In this document: positions 1-7,283 of the stretch, one piece after another
Layout: the number at the start of each line of letters is the position of its first letter
Numbering within the stretch: position 1 is the first letter of the stretch
From: Fibrobacteres bacterium CG2_30_45_31
GTDB taxonomy: Bacteria; Fibrobacterota; Fibrobacteria; Fibrobacterales; Fibrobacteraceae
DNA length: 14,467 nucleotides
Assembly (NCBI GenBank): GCA_001873075.1
Contig: MNYL01000006.1
Span: 1-14,467, forward strand
Direction: 5' to 3'
Notes under the pieces: generated by a model
What the model saw: only the letters and a program-made list of their open reading frames with translations
Database searches by the model: none
Told to the model about the DNA's origin: nothing
Position numbers and translations under genes: made by a program

Positions 1-234
1 AATGGGGCTTGCCGGGCAGGCCAAATTATAAATGCGATCCACTTCCAAAAGAATGGGTTCGGTCACATCGTGACGAATTAATTCGAAATGAGAATTATCG
101 CGCAAGTGTTGGATATTTCCATGATTGCCTGTGAAAAAATTATCAAGGCAAATAACTTCGTTTCCATCGGCAAGGAGCCGTTCACAAAGATGTGAGCCCA
201 AAAAGCCGGCACCACCCGTTACTAAAGTTCTCAT
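1..234 (-). CDS. UDP-glucuronate decarboxylase-type NAD-dependent epimerase, N-terminal part
   Basis: This is the first 78 codons of a short-chain dehydrogenase/epimerase whose C-terminal part lies beyond the left edge. The visible protein opens with MRTLVTGGAGFLGSHL, the Rossmann NAD-binding loop (GGAGFLG at residues 7-13), followed by CLDNFFTG, ELIRHDV and YNLACPASP. These strings are typical of UDP-glucuronic acid decarboxylase (UXS), which makes UDP-xylose for surface polysaccharides. The ATG overlaps the coaX stop codon as ATGA, and an AAGGGG ribosome site lies 7 bases upstream inside coaX, so translation is probably coupled. A sugar-nucleotide enzyme fits the polysaccharide transferase three genes upstream. 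A related dTDP-glucose or UDP-glucose epimerase is possible because the catalytic YxxxK region is not in the window, but the DNFFTG and LACPASP strings favour UXS. Confidence 0.88.
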   Translation of the reverse strand, partial: MRTLVTGGAGFLGSHLCERLLADGNEVICLDNFFTGNHGNIQHLRDNSHFELIRHDVTEPILLEVDRIYNLACPASPI

Positions 235-1043
235 ACATCATCCCCTTCGTCATCGAGAACCGCAGCACCATTACCACGCTCCGCCACCAAACGAATTCCA
301 TCAAGCGTCAAATAAGGATCATAGGTACCGATAGAGGGAGCCCTTTTTGCAATCGTTTTTCCCCACCCCCCCGTCGCAAAAACCGGAACATTATCCTTAC
401 CGAGTTCCTTTTTGATTTGCGCAATCAAGGTTTCCAACTCCGCAAGGAACCCATACAAAAGACCGGAACGGATCGCATCATCCGTATTGTCCGCAATAAC
501 ATGATCTGGCCATTCAATAGTCACTGGCAAAAGACGCGCGGCCTTTTCGGTAAGGACATCCAAGCTGGCACTAATCCCAGGAATAATTAAGCCCCCTGCA
601 AATCCCCCATCCTTCATCACGTCAAATGTCGTTGCAGTGCCCATATCAATGACGATCGCATCATGATAACCCCGTTCACGAAGCGCTAAAATATTCGCAA
701 GGCGATCAGAGCCCGCACTCGATGGGTTCGGGTAAGCGATGCAAAGGCCGAGACAATTTTTTGCTGTCACCACCTGCACTGGCTTCTTAATGAAAAACTC
801 TAAAGCCTTGATCCAAGGACGTTCGTGAGATGGAACTACAGTACTCAAACCCACATGAGCAATTTGATCCCGAGTCACTTCAGAGAAACGCAAAAGGCCG
901 GCAATACGATTAAGCACTTCATCAGCAGTAGTCTGAGTACGGGTAGTGAGACGCCAATGATTGACAACTTTATTCCCTCGAAAAATACCCACTACCGTAT
1001 GGGAGTTTCCCACATCCACAACAAAAGTATGACCGATTTTCAC
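231..1043 (-). CDS. coaX: type III pantothenate kinase
   Basis: The product phosphorylates pantothenate with ATP, the first step of coenzyme A synthesis, in the cytoplasm. The 270-residue length fits the CoaX family of the ASKHA fold. Seen in the sequence are the N-terminal phosphate loop DVGNSHTVVGIF (Asp10), the GSDR motif at 111-114 whose Asp113 matches the catalytic base of the family, IDMGTATTFDV at 132-142 and GGLIIPGIS at 150-158. The start is GTG, overlapping the nadC stop as GTGA, with a GAGG ribosome site just upstream inside nadC. The 3' end overlaps the epimerase start as ATGA. The acidic tail DDEGDD lies over the downstream gene's ribosome site. CoaX is insensitive to feedback by CoA in characterised members, which is family knowledge and not visible here. 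Confidence 0.95.
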   Translation of the reverse strand: MKIGHTFVVDVGNSHTVVGIFRGNKVVNHWRLTTRTQTTADEVLNRIAGLLRFSEVTRDQIAHVGLSTVVPSHERPWIKALEFFIKKPVQVVTAKNCLGLCIAYPNPSSAGSDRLANILALRERGYHDAIVIDMGTATTFDVMKDGGFAGGLIIPGISASLDVLTEKAARLLPVTIEWPDHVIADNTDDAIRSGLLYGFLAELETLIAQIKKELGKDNVPVFATGGWGKTIAKRAPSIGTYDPYLTLDGIRLVAERGNGAAVLDDEGDDV

Positions 1044-1909
1044 TGAATCCTCATAGAAATATCAAGTGCTTTTACACTATGGGTAAGTGCTCCAACAGAA
1101 ATAAAGTCAATGCCGAAATCTGCAATTTCAGCCACACGTTCCAAATTCATGTTGCCACTCGCCTCCAATTTTACGTGAGTGTCACCACTTTCACGAACCA
1201 TCTGCACTGCCTTTTGCATAGTCACATTGTCCATGTTATCAAGCATAATCACATCAACACCCTTGTTCAAAAGGCTCTGTAAGTCCGCTAAATTTTCTAC
1301 TTCAATTTCTATACGAAGTCCCTTCTTGTTATGGGAACGGACCACGTCCAAAGCGTTCAAAACACCACCGCAAGCTGCAATATGGTTATCCTTCACGAGA
1401 ACCATATCGAAAAGACCCATACGATGATTAGAGCCCCCTCCAACACGCACGGCATACTTTTGAAGCGTACGGAAACCAGGAATTGTTTTGCGAGTATCAA
1501 GTACTTTTGTTTTGCCAGGTTGCAAAGCAAGAGCAAACCGGTTTGCGATAGAAGCCACGCCCGAAAGTTGCTGAATAAAATTCAAAAGTGTTCTTTCGCC
1601 CGTGAGGAGACTCTGCGTTGCACCCGTTAATTCTGCAATTAAATCCCCCGGAACCACCTTGTCCCCCTCTTTTTTAAAAAGGGTGATTTTTACATCTGCC
1701 TTGAGTTCCTTAAAAACAAGTGCAATTACCGGAAGACCCGCCACAATCCCCGCTTCCTTAGCGATGAGTTTTGCGGTTTGAATTTGAAAAGCAGGAATAG
1801 TCCATTCACTGGTCACATCCCCTGTGCGAACATCTTCCAAAAGAGCGAGACGAATTAATACAAGGGCGTCTTCTTCAGGAAATTTTTCAGTAGTGCCATC
1901 AAGAATCAT
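1040..1909 (-). CDS. nadC: nicotinate-nucleotide pyrophosphorylase (quinolinate phosphoribosyltransferase)
   Basis: This enzyme converts quinolinate and PRPP to nicotinate mononucleotide, CO2 and pyrophosphate in de novo NAD synthesis. The length of 289 residues is normal. The N-terminal alpha/beta sandwich is followed by the barrel with LNFIQQLSGVAS (109-120), DTRKTIPGFR (138-147), the substrate-binding GGGSNHRMGLFDMVLVKDNH (157-176), EIEVEN (201-206), VIMLDNM (220-226), KLEASGN (247-253) and DFISVGALTHS (268-278). These cover the quinolinate and phosphate binding residues of the family. Its ATG overlaps the preceding sugar transferase stop by one base (TAATG), with AAAGG about nine bases upstream. 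Its stop overlaps the coaX GTG. nadA and nadB are not in the window, so quinolinate must be made by genes elsewhere or be imported. Confidence 0.97.
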   Translation of the reverse strand: MILDGTTEKFPEEDALVLIRLALLEDVRTGDVTSEWTIPAFQIQTAKLIAKEAGIVAGLPVIALVFKELKADVKITLFKKEGDKVVPGDLIAELTGATQSLLTGERTLLNFIQQLSGVASIANRFALALQPGKTKVLDTRKTIPGFRTLQKYAVRVGGGSNHRMGLFDMVLVKDNHIAACGGVLNALDVVRSHNKKGLRIEIEVENLADLQSLLNKGVDVIMLDNMDNVTMQKAVQMVRESGDTHVKLEASGNMNLERVAEIADFGIDFISVGALTHSVKALDISMRIQ

Positions 1910-3360
1910 TATTGAGCGCCTTTACCTGTGAGCACCACATAAATAGTGCGGAAAAGAATCTGAATATCCAAAAGCAAGGACATATTTTCAAAGTAGTACA
2001 TATCGTATTGCAATTTTTTTTGAACATCTTCAATACTGGTATCGTAATGGTGACGTACCTGAGCCCAACCCGTAAGGCCTGGTTTCATTTTTAATCGGCT
2101 AATGTAGAACGGCACTTGTTCGCGCAATTGTTCAATGAAAAAGGCGCGTTCAGGACGAGGACCCACCATACTCATATCACCATTCAACACACAAAGTAAT
2201 TGCGGTAGCTCATCAATGCGTGTTTTTCGAAGAAAAAGTCCAGCACGCGTAATGCGAGTGTCGATTTTCTTTGCCCATTGAGGACCATCTTTTTCTGCAT
2301 CGGTACGCATCGTGCGAAACTTATGCACCATGAAACGCTTTCCGTATAAACCCACCCGTTCCTGACTGTAAAAAACAGGGCCCTTCGAATCCAATTTGAT
2401 GGCAACAGAAGCAAGTAAAAGTAATGGTGAAGTCAAGAAAAGCAAGATAGAAGCAACTGTAATATCCATCATGCGTTTCACTCGCACCTGCCAAAAAGGC
2501 ATATTGAAAGCAAACAATTCCTGAAGTTCAAAACCGTGTACCAAGTTGCCTTTAAAGTGTCCATGAACCACATCGTATAAGCCGGGAATCACATAGATAT
2601 GTACAGGAAGATCGCAAGCCCAAACCAGTACACGGGTGATTTCTTGTAAAGAAGAACTATCATGAGAAATAATAATACCAGTCACATGATTTTCTCGCAC
2701 GATGTGAGTCAAATCAGAATATTTGCCGAGTACAGGGAAATTCGCGAAGGTGTGAGGAATGACTTGGTAGCGTTCATCTAAAAAACCCAAGACTTTTTGT
2801 CCCCGTTCCGGAGCTTTTACCAAGGCATCTGCAACAACGGCTCCCGCATCTGTCGCACCCAAAATCAATACGTTATTCGCCCCATAACCTTTCCGCAATA
2901 AACGCCGCAAAAAGAGAGCGATCATAAGACGAAAGAGCACGACAAGAGTAAATGTTGCAATACCATAAATGAGAATCCAAACAAAGCGAGACCCATACAT
3001 ATACCCTTCGGAAAGTGGTTCCGAAGCAATGAGTTTACTCACAAATTCCGATCCGAATAGACCTACCACAACCAAGATAATGCCAAAGAGAATCGTGCGA
3101 CCGACACGTACAATTTGCATCGTCCGTGAAAGCAATAACCAAGAGCGATAAAGTCCCATTAACGAAAAGACAACAAGCCAGCCTAAGTTAAGAAAAATAC
3201 CGGCATGCCAATACTCTGTAAAGCTTTTGAAAGGATCGTATTTATCAACAATCCAACCGCTATGAAACTGAACCCAAAAGGCCAGCCAAAAGCAAACCAT
3301 GAACGCAGCAAAATCCGAAAGGATCAGTAAGAAGCGTTCTAATGTGGTTGCACGAATCAT
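1909..3360 (-). CDS. polyprenyl-phosphate sugar-1-phosphate transferase (WbaP/WcaJ type)
   Basis: This membrane enzyme is expected to move a sugar-1-phosphate from a UDP-sugar to undecaprenyl phosphate, starting a polysaccharide repeat unit at the inner membrane. Its 483 residues have the full EPS-transferase layout. There are four hydrophobic segments at about 10-32, 52-72, 88-107 and 126-151. A soluble Rossmann-like middle domain contains VLILGATDAGAVVADAL (164-180). A re-entrant hydrophobic helix lies at about 298-322. The catalytic bacterial sugar-transferase domain carries HKFRTMRTDAE (346-356), RIDELPQL (381-388), SMVGPRPER (397-405) and KPGLTGWAQV (426-435). The start ATG lies 7 bp after the hom stop, and a weak AGGG site overlaps that stop. 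The ending with LQYDMYYFENMSL resembles exosortase-associated and EPS initiating transferases. The sugar specificity cannot be read from the sequence. Confidence 0.93.
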   Translation of the reverse strand: MIRATTLERFLLILSDFAAFMVCFWLAFWVQFHSGWIVDKYDPFKSFTEYWHAGIFLNLGWLVVFSLMGLYRSWLLLSRTMQIVRVGRTILFGIILVVVGLFGSEFVSKLIASEPLSEGYMYGSRFVWILIYGIATFTLVVLFRLMIALFLRRLLRKGYGANNVLILGATDAGAVVADALVKAPERGQKVLGFLDERYQVIPHTFANFPVLGKYSDLTHIVRENHVTGIIISHDSSSLQEITRVLVWACDLPVHIYVIPGLYDVVHGHFKGNLVHGFELQELFAFNMPFWQVRVKRMMDITVASILLFLTSPLLLLASVAIKLDSKGPVFYSQERVGLYGKRFMVHKFRTMRTDAEKDGPQWAKKIDTRITRAGLFLRKTRIDELPQLLCVLNGDMSMVGPRPERAFFIEQLREQVPFYISRLKMKPGLTGWAQVRHHYDTSIEDVQKKLQYDMYYFENMSLLLDIQILFRTIYVVLTGKGAQ

Positions 3361-3367
3361 AGTAGCC

Positions 3368-4654
3368 CTATTTCAAAAAGCGAATCATTTGACTTTTTTC
3401 TGCAACTGCCGAAAGCGCATCAATCGCCTTAAGAGCAGACAAAATTTTGCGTTCCTCTGTGCGTTCAGAGACGACCACAATACTCACCTTCCCTGGATCC
3501 GTAACCCCTTTCTGGATAATGGATTCAATGGAGATATTATTTTCGCTGAAAATACCGGTAATGGAAGCAAGTACTCCGCAAGCATCACGCGTAGTAAAAC
3601 GGAGATAATAACGAGCAGAGGTTTCTTCGATGGGAATGAGCGTTGCCGCATTTCCCTTATTAAACCAACCCATCGGCATGGGCAAGCGTTTACCAGAATC
3701 CGTAGAACGAGCAAGAGAAACCAGGTCTGCAACCACAGCACTTGCTGTAGGCAAACGACCAGCACCGGCACCCGTCTGCAATGTAGGGCCTAAATTATCA
3801 CACTGGAGATATACTGCGTTGATCACATTGTTGACATTAGCGAGGAGATGATCATTTGGAACCAAGCAAGGATGTACACGGGCATCAACACCAGCTTCGC
3901 TACGAATGTAGAGACCGAGAAGCTTGATGGTTGCATTCAATTCCTTCGCATTTTCAATATCCTCAGCACTGATGTGAGAAACCCCCGTCACATGAATTTT
4001 TTCAAAATCCACATATTTACCACTACAAAGACTTGCAAGAAGGGCTGTCTTGTGGGCAGAATCCACACCTTCAATGTCAAATGTTGGGTTTGCTTCTGCA
4101 TACCCTTTCGCCTGTGCTTCTTTCAATGCATCTTCAAAAGAAAGGTGAGCCTCGGTCATGCGAGAGAGAATGTAATTACAGGTTCCATTGATAATGCAAC
4201 TCAAATGCTCAACTTCGTTACCCACAAAACCTTCTTGAATACTACGGATAATGGGAATACCACCACCAACAGCAGCCTCAAAGAGAATATGACAACCCTT
4301 TTTCTCAGCAAGAGGAAAAAGTTCATGACCATATTTGGCAAGCATCGCCTTGTTCGCAGTCACCACATGTTTTCCACTTTCGAGAGCGGCAGTAATCCAC
4401 TTGCGGGGCATTTCATAGCCACCAGCAAGTTCAACCAAAACTTGAATGGAAGGATCAGCGATCATAGACATCGCGTCCGTAGATGTGGTATAACCTTTAG
4501 CCTTAAATGGAGCCACTTCTTCTTCTGTGCGAGCACAAATACACGCCAATTCAAGATTCACACCTAATTTTTCACGATAAGCAGTCGCTTTTGCTTCCAA
4601 AATTTCAATGACGCCACCACCAACCGTACCGGTACCAACAAGTCCTATGCGCAT
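3368..4654 (-). CDS. hom: homoserine dehydrogenase with C-terminal ACT domain
   Basis: The product reduces aspartate semialdehyde to homoserine with NAD(P)H, the branch point towards threonine and methionine. With the chosen ATG it has 428 residues, the usual length of the monofunctional enzyme. Visible are the nucleotide loop GLVGTGTVGGGV (4-15), TANKAM (99-104), the substrate region EAAVGGGIPII (126-136), NGTCNYIL (156-163), the catalytic pair in DSAHK (Asp198, Lys202), and an ACT domain from about 348 to the end starting YLRFTTRDACGVLA. ACT domains in this family commonly bind threonine for feedback control. An in-frame TTG four codons upstream is less likely because a GGAG site sits 6 bases before the ATG. 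It is the first gene of the minus-strand train and diverges from the second sugar transferase. Confidence 0.96.
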   Translation of the reverse strand: MRIGLVGTGTVGGGVIEILEAKATAYREKLGVNLELACICARTEEEVAPFKAKGYTTSTDAMSMIADPSIQVLVELAGGYEMPRKWITAALESGKHVVTANKAMLAKYGHELFPLAEKKGCHILFEAAVGGGIPIIRSIQEGFVGNEVEHLSCIINGTCNYILSRMTEAHLSFEDALKEAQAKGYAEANPTFDIEGVDSAHKTALLASLCSGKYVDFEKIHVTGVSHISAEDIENAKELNATIKLLGLYIRSEAGVDARVHPCLVPNDHLLANVNNVINAVYLQCDNLGPTLQTGAGAGRLPTASAVVADLVSLARSTDSGKRLPMPMGWFNKGNAATLIPIEETSARYYLRFTTRDACGVLASITGIFSENNISIESIIQKGVTDPGKVSIVVVSERTEERKILSALKAIDALSAVAEKSQMIRFLK

Positions 4655-4660
4655 AATGCA

Positions 4661-4664
4661 CTCC
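4661..4664 (-). promoter_or_regulatory. ribosome binding site of hom
   Basis: GGAG on the minus strand stands 6 bases before the ATG at 4654. It overlaps an upstream in-frame TTG (4666-4664) and so decides the start in favour of the ATG, giving a protein that begins MRIGLVGTG as in other homoserine dehydrogenases. Confidence 0.75.
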
Positions 4665-4699
4665 AATATAAAGGTCGGCTAGAAAATAGCAAAAAACGA

Positions 4700-4729
4700 C
4701 TTATAAAATTCAACAAAATCAAGTACCAA
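4700..4729 (-). promoter_or_regulatory. candidate sigma-70-like promoter of the hom operon
   Basis: On the minus strand TTGGTA (4729-4724) and TATAAG (4705-4700) are separated by 18 bases and lie about 45 bases before the hom start. The fit to the TTGACA/TATAAT consensus is partial. The 91-bp gap between hom and the divergent sugar transferase is the only intergenic gap in the hom train and should carry its promoter. The exact boxes are an inference. Confidence 0.35.
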
Positions 4730-4745
4730 AGGCTATATTTGGACT

Positions 4746-5915
4746 GTGAGCACTGATAATGAAAAGCAACCAATAGGCACACTGATATCTCCACAAGATA
4801 TCGGTAATACTGTTTATCCTACCGATTTTTTTCAAGCGCGCCTGAAAGAAGAATTTCTTCGAACAAACCGCACCCAAAAGCCTTTTCTATACATTAAAGT
4901 GGTGACGCGACAATTTGATTTGGTGGGTTTTGCCAAACCGGATAATGCATCCATTCGTGCCTGGAAAATCGCGGTATTGACACTCCTCACAGAAACCAAG
5001 TTTACGGATGTTGTGGGTTATTTGAACGATGTTAATGGTCTCGGTGTAATTTTATTGGACTCTGGAATTTCCAGGTTGGAACAGCTACGCAAACAAATTC
5101 TTCGAAATATCAGTCATGCAGGGCTCATGAGTCAGCTCCGCAAAAAGACGAAGTGCCCTATTTTTGAAATATCCGTCTACACGGGCCTTTTAGAAAAGCA
5201 AGATCAAGAATTGGATACCGCCATCGCTCGTTTTAATGAAGCTAACGAAGGCTTTTTTTCTCTTTCCCGTTTATTTTATTCTGATGTCATAGGAGAAGGA
5301 ACTGCACGGCGTTGTATGAGTCATCTCAAACGAATCTTTGACTTTAGCGCTGTATTCTGTGGCATATTGTTCCTTTCGCCCCTGCTCATTGCTTGCGCCA
5401 TTGCAGTAAAAGTCAGTGATCCCCAAGGACCTATTATTTTTAAACAAGTGCGCGTTGGAAAGAACGGAAAAACTTTTGTAATGTACAAATTCCGCAGTAT
5501 GTATGCGGATGCAGAAAAACGAAAAAAAGATCTTGAAGAATTCAATGAGTCCAACGGACCCACATTCAAAATGAAAAATGACCCGCGAATTTACCCTTTT
5601 GGTCGTATTTTGCGCAAATTTAGTTTAGATGAGCTTCCACAACTATTTAATATTCTCTTTGGCAATATGTCTATCGTGGGCCCTCGCCCGCCCCTCCCTT
5701 CAGAAGTTGAAAAATACCTCCCTTGGCACAAAATGCGCTTATCTGTGACTCCTGGACTTACCTGTTTTTGGCAAGTCAGTGGTCGTAGCGAAATTGGATT
5801 TGAGGACTGGATGCGTCTTGATAACCAATATGTGCGCTACGGAAATTTAGGGACCGATGCCCAATTGGTGGCAAAGACATTTAAGGTCGTTTTTAAGGGC
5901 GACGGAGCTTATTAA
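4746..5915 (+). CDS. polyprenyl-phosphate sugar transferase with an extra N-terminal cytoplasmic domain
   Basis: A 389-residue protein in two parts. Residues from about 194 to the end are a bacterial sugar-transferase domain: a hydrophobic re-entrant helix (about 200-222), MYKFRSMYADAE (246-257), LDELPQL (294-300), SIVGPRPP (309-316), VTPGLTCFWQVSGR (334-347) and FEDWMRLD (352-359). It should load a sugar-1-phosphate on undecaprenyl phosphate at the inner membrane. Residues 1-185 replace the usual four-helix membrane domain with a soluble alpha/beta region containing RTNRTQKPFLYIKVV and the strand-turn-strand VVGYLNDVNGLGVILLD (89-105). This resembles a degenerate GGDEF-like fold, without a GGDEF motif; that reading is uncertain. 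The start is GTG with no clear ribosome site. No ATG lies in frame nearby. It diverges from hom and converges on the aminotransferase gene. Confidence 0.88.
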   Translation: MSTDNEKQPIGTLISPQDIGNTVYPTDFFQARLKEEFLRTNRTQKPFLYIKVVTRQFDLVGFAKPDNASIRAWKIAVLTLLTETKFTDVVGYLNDVNGLGVILLDSGISRLEQLRKQILRNISHAGLMSQLRKKTKCPIFEISVYTGLLEKQDQELDTAIARFNEANEGFFSLSRLFYSDVIGEGTARRCMSHLKRIFDFSAVFCGILFLSPLLIACAIAVKVSDPQGPIIFKQVRVGKNGKTFVMYKFRSMYADAEKRKKDLEEFNESNGPTFKMKNDPRIYPFGRILRKFSLDELPQLFNILFGNMSIVGPRPPLPSEVEKYLPWHKMRLSVTPGLTCFWQVSGRSEIGFEDWMRLDNQYVRYGNLGTDAQLVAKTFKVVFKGDGAY

Positions 5916-5951
5916 GGCTTTAATTTGTCTAAAATTCATTGATTTTTGCAT

Positions 5952-5983
5952 AAAAAAGGCCCGATTTACACCGGGTCTTTTTT
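5952..5983. terminator. bidirectional intrinsic terminator between convergent genes
   Basis: A run of six A (5952-5957), the arm GGCCCG (5958-5963), an eight-base loop and the arm CGGGTC (5972-5977) are followed by six T (5978-5983). The arms pair with one G-T wobble and the A and T runs can extend the stem. A T-rich tail exists on either strand, so it can serve both the sugar transferase (stop at 5915) and the convergent aminotransferase (stop at 6023). Confidence 0.85.
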
Positions 5984-6022
5984 CATTTTTTCTGAACAAA
6001 TACAATTAGAGGTGGGCGTGCC

Positions 6023-7045
6023 CTAGAGATCTATCACTTCGGTCCATCCGAACAAATCTGGTTTTTCACCAAATTGAATCGCTGTGTATTCTTTATACAA
6101 GCGAGTGCACACCGGACCGGCATTCACACCATCACCATAATTAAACGTTGTATTGGTCACAGGATCTACAATCTTTTTAATAGGAGTGATCACTGCAGCG
6201 GTACCACATTCGGCCGTTTCTTCAAATTCCGAAAGTTCTTCGAATAACACAGGGCGACGCTCCACCACATAACCCAAGTGTTCAGCCAATTGCTGGAGAC
6301 TCTTGTTGGTAATGGAAGGAAGTATACTCGAAGATTTCGGCGTAATGTAATGGTTGTCTTTAATGCCGAAGAAATTGGCAGGGCCACATTCATCGATATA
6401 CTTCTTTTCCTTGGCATCTAAATAAATCGTGGAAGAAAAGCCCAACTTTTTCGCCAGTTCCAAAGATTGCAAACTCGCCGCATAGTTTCCACCCACTTTC
6501 ACTGTACCTGTACCCAGAGGAGCCGCGCGATCATAGTCGCGACAGATCATCATGTCCACAGGTTTAAAACCCGCCTTAAAATAAGGACCCACAGGCACAA
6601 CAAACATCAAAAGCACATATTCTTCCGAGGGGCGCACTCCCACTTCTGGACTGGTGCCTATCAAAAGAGGACGAATATAAAGGGTGGCTCCATAGCCATA
6701 GGGAGGCACAAAACGTGCGTTAAGTTTCACCACCTGGTGAACCATCTCTCTGAAAAGATCCACCGGAGGAGGCGCCATCAAAACGCGATCCGCCGTACTT
6801 TGCATACGCTTTGCATTTTCCTCACAACGGAACAAACGCACTTTGCCATCCTTGCCTGTGTATGCTTTGAGACCTTCAAAACCCTCTTGGCCATAATGTA
6901 AGCAAGTGGCCGCCATGTGCATATTGATAACGGGAGAAGAGGAAACTTCAATTTTTCCCCAAGCTCCATTGCGATAATAGCAGCGAACGTTGTAGTCTGA
7001 ATCCGAATAACCAAAGGGAAGATTTGCCCAATCTATCTGTTGCAT
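6023..7045 (-). CDS. ilvE: branched-chain amino-acid aminotransferase (type II)
   Basis: This PLP-dependent fold-IV enzyme exchanges amino groups between glutamate and the keto acids of leucine, isoleucine and valine. The 340-residue length and the motifs match the longer, eukaryote-like bacterial BCAT group. These are LHYGQEGFEGLKAY (49-62), RLFRCEENAKRM (70-81), YIRPLLIGT (123-131), GTGTVKVGGNYAASL (178-192) with Lys183 as the PLP-linking residue, DECGPANFF, SSSILPSITNKSLQQL and ECGTAAVITPI. The ATG has an AGGTAGG ribosome site 5 bases upstream. It is a single gene, divergent from pheT and convergent with the sugar transferase. No other ilv or leu gene is in the window. It shares the theme of amino-acid synthesis with hom, since threonine from that branch leads to isoleucine. 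Confidence 0.96.
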   Translation of the reverse strand: MQQIDWANLPFGYSDSDYNVRCYYRNGAWGKIEVSSSPVINMHMAATCLHYGQEGFEGLKAYTGKDGKVRLFRCEENAKRMQSTADRVLMAPPPVDLFREMVHQVVKLNARFVPPYGYGATLYIRPLLIGTSPEVGVRPSEEYVLLMFVVPVGPYFKAGFKPVDMMICRDYDRAAPLGTGTVKVGGNYAASLQSLELAKKLGFSSTIYLDAKEKKYIDECGPANFFGIKDNHYITPKSSSILPSITNKSLQQLAEHLGYVVERRPVLFEELSEFEETAECGTAAVITPIKKIVDPVTNTTFNYGDGVNAGPVCTRLYKEYTAIQFGEKPDLFGWTEVIDL

Positions 7046-7066
7046 AGTCGCCTACCTTCAAAAAAA

Positions 7067-7072
7067 ATTCTA
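7067..7072 (-). promoter_or_regulatory. candidate -10 box of the aminotransferase gene
   Basis: TAGAAT on the minus strand differs from TATAAT at one base and lies 21 bases before the ATG, leaving room for the ribosome site in a short leader. No convincing -35 box stands 16-18 bases upstream, so this is a weak call. Confidence 0.25.
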
Positions 7073-7241
7073 GCCCAAAAATACATTTCTCGATGTGTTT
7101 TGATCGTACTCATTCACTTCTTTTTCACTTTTTTAGGATCTCTTTTAAGATCTGCGCCCTCCTTGCGCCTTAGGCTTTGTGAAAAGGCTTTTGAATTCTT
7201 CACATTTTTCTAAATTCTGTGGGAAAAAATTGAAGGTTCCA

Positions 7242-7273
7242 GCACTTAAGAAAAGTGCGATCCTCGTAAGGAT
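7242..7273 (+). promoter_or_regulatory. two small tandem hairpins in the pheT leader
   Basis: GCACTT (7242-7247) pairs with AAGTGC (7253-7258) around a five-base loop. Directly after it ATCCT (7260-7264) pairs with AGGAT (7269-7273) around CGTA. The second hairpin ends one base before the AAGG ribosome site of pheT. Such an arrangement could influence initiation, but stems of 6 and 5 bp are short and chance is a real alternative. The rest of the 238-bp gap between the aminotransferase gene and pheT shows no RNA gene or known riboswitch. Confidence 0.3.
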
Positions 7274-7277
7274 AAGG
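7274..7277 (+). promoter_or_regulatory. ribosome binding site of pheT
   Basis: AAGG stands 6 bases before the ATG at 7284. It supports that start over an in-frame GTG at 7179, whose 35 extra residues do not look like the PheT family. Confidence 0.7.
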
Positions 7278-7283
7278 CTCAAA

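Noticed and set aside
3848..4567. Long open frame of 239 codons on the plus strand, antisense to hom
   Set aside because: It lies wholly inside the well-supported hom gene, has no recognisable motif or ribosome site, and its composition is that of a reverse-strand shadow.
6467..6901. Open frame of 144 codons on the plus strand, antisense to the aminotransferase gene
   Set aside because: Histidine- and threonine-rich translation without family features, opposite a clear ilvE. It is a shadow frame.
7179..7283. N-terminal extension of pheT from a GTG
   Set aside because: The 35 extra residues do not resemble PheT proteins, and AAGG stands at proper distance from the ATG at 7284.
7046..7283. 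T-box or phenylalanine attenuator leader before pheT
   Set aside because: No T-box sequence, no run of Phe codons in a short leader frame and no terminator stem were seen.
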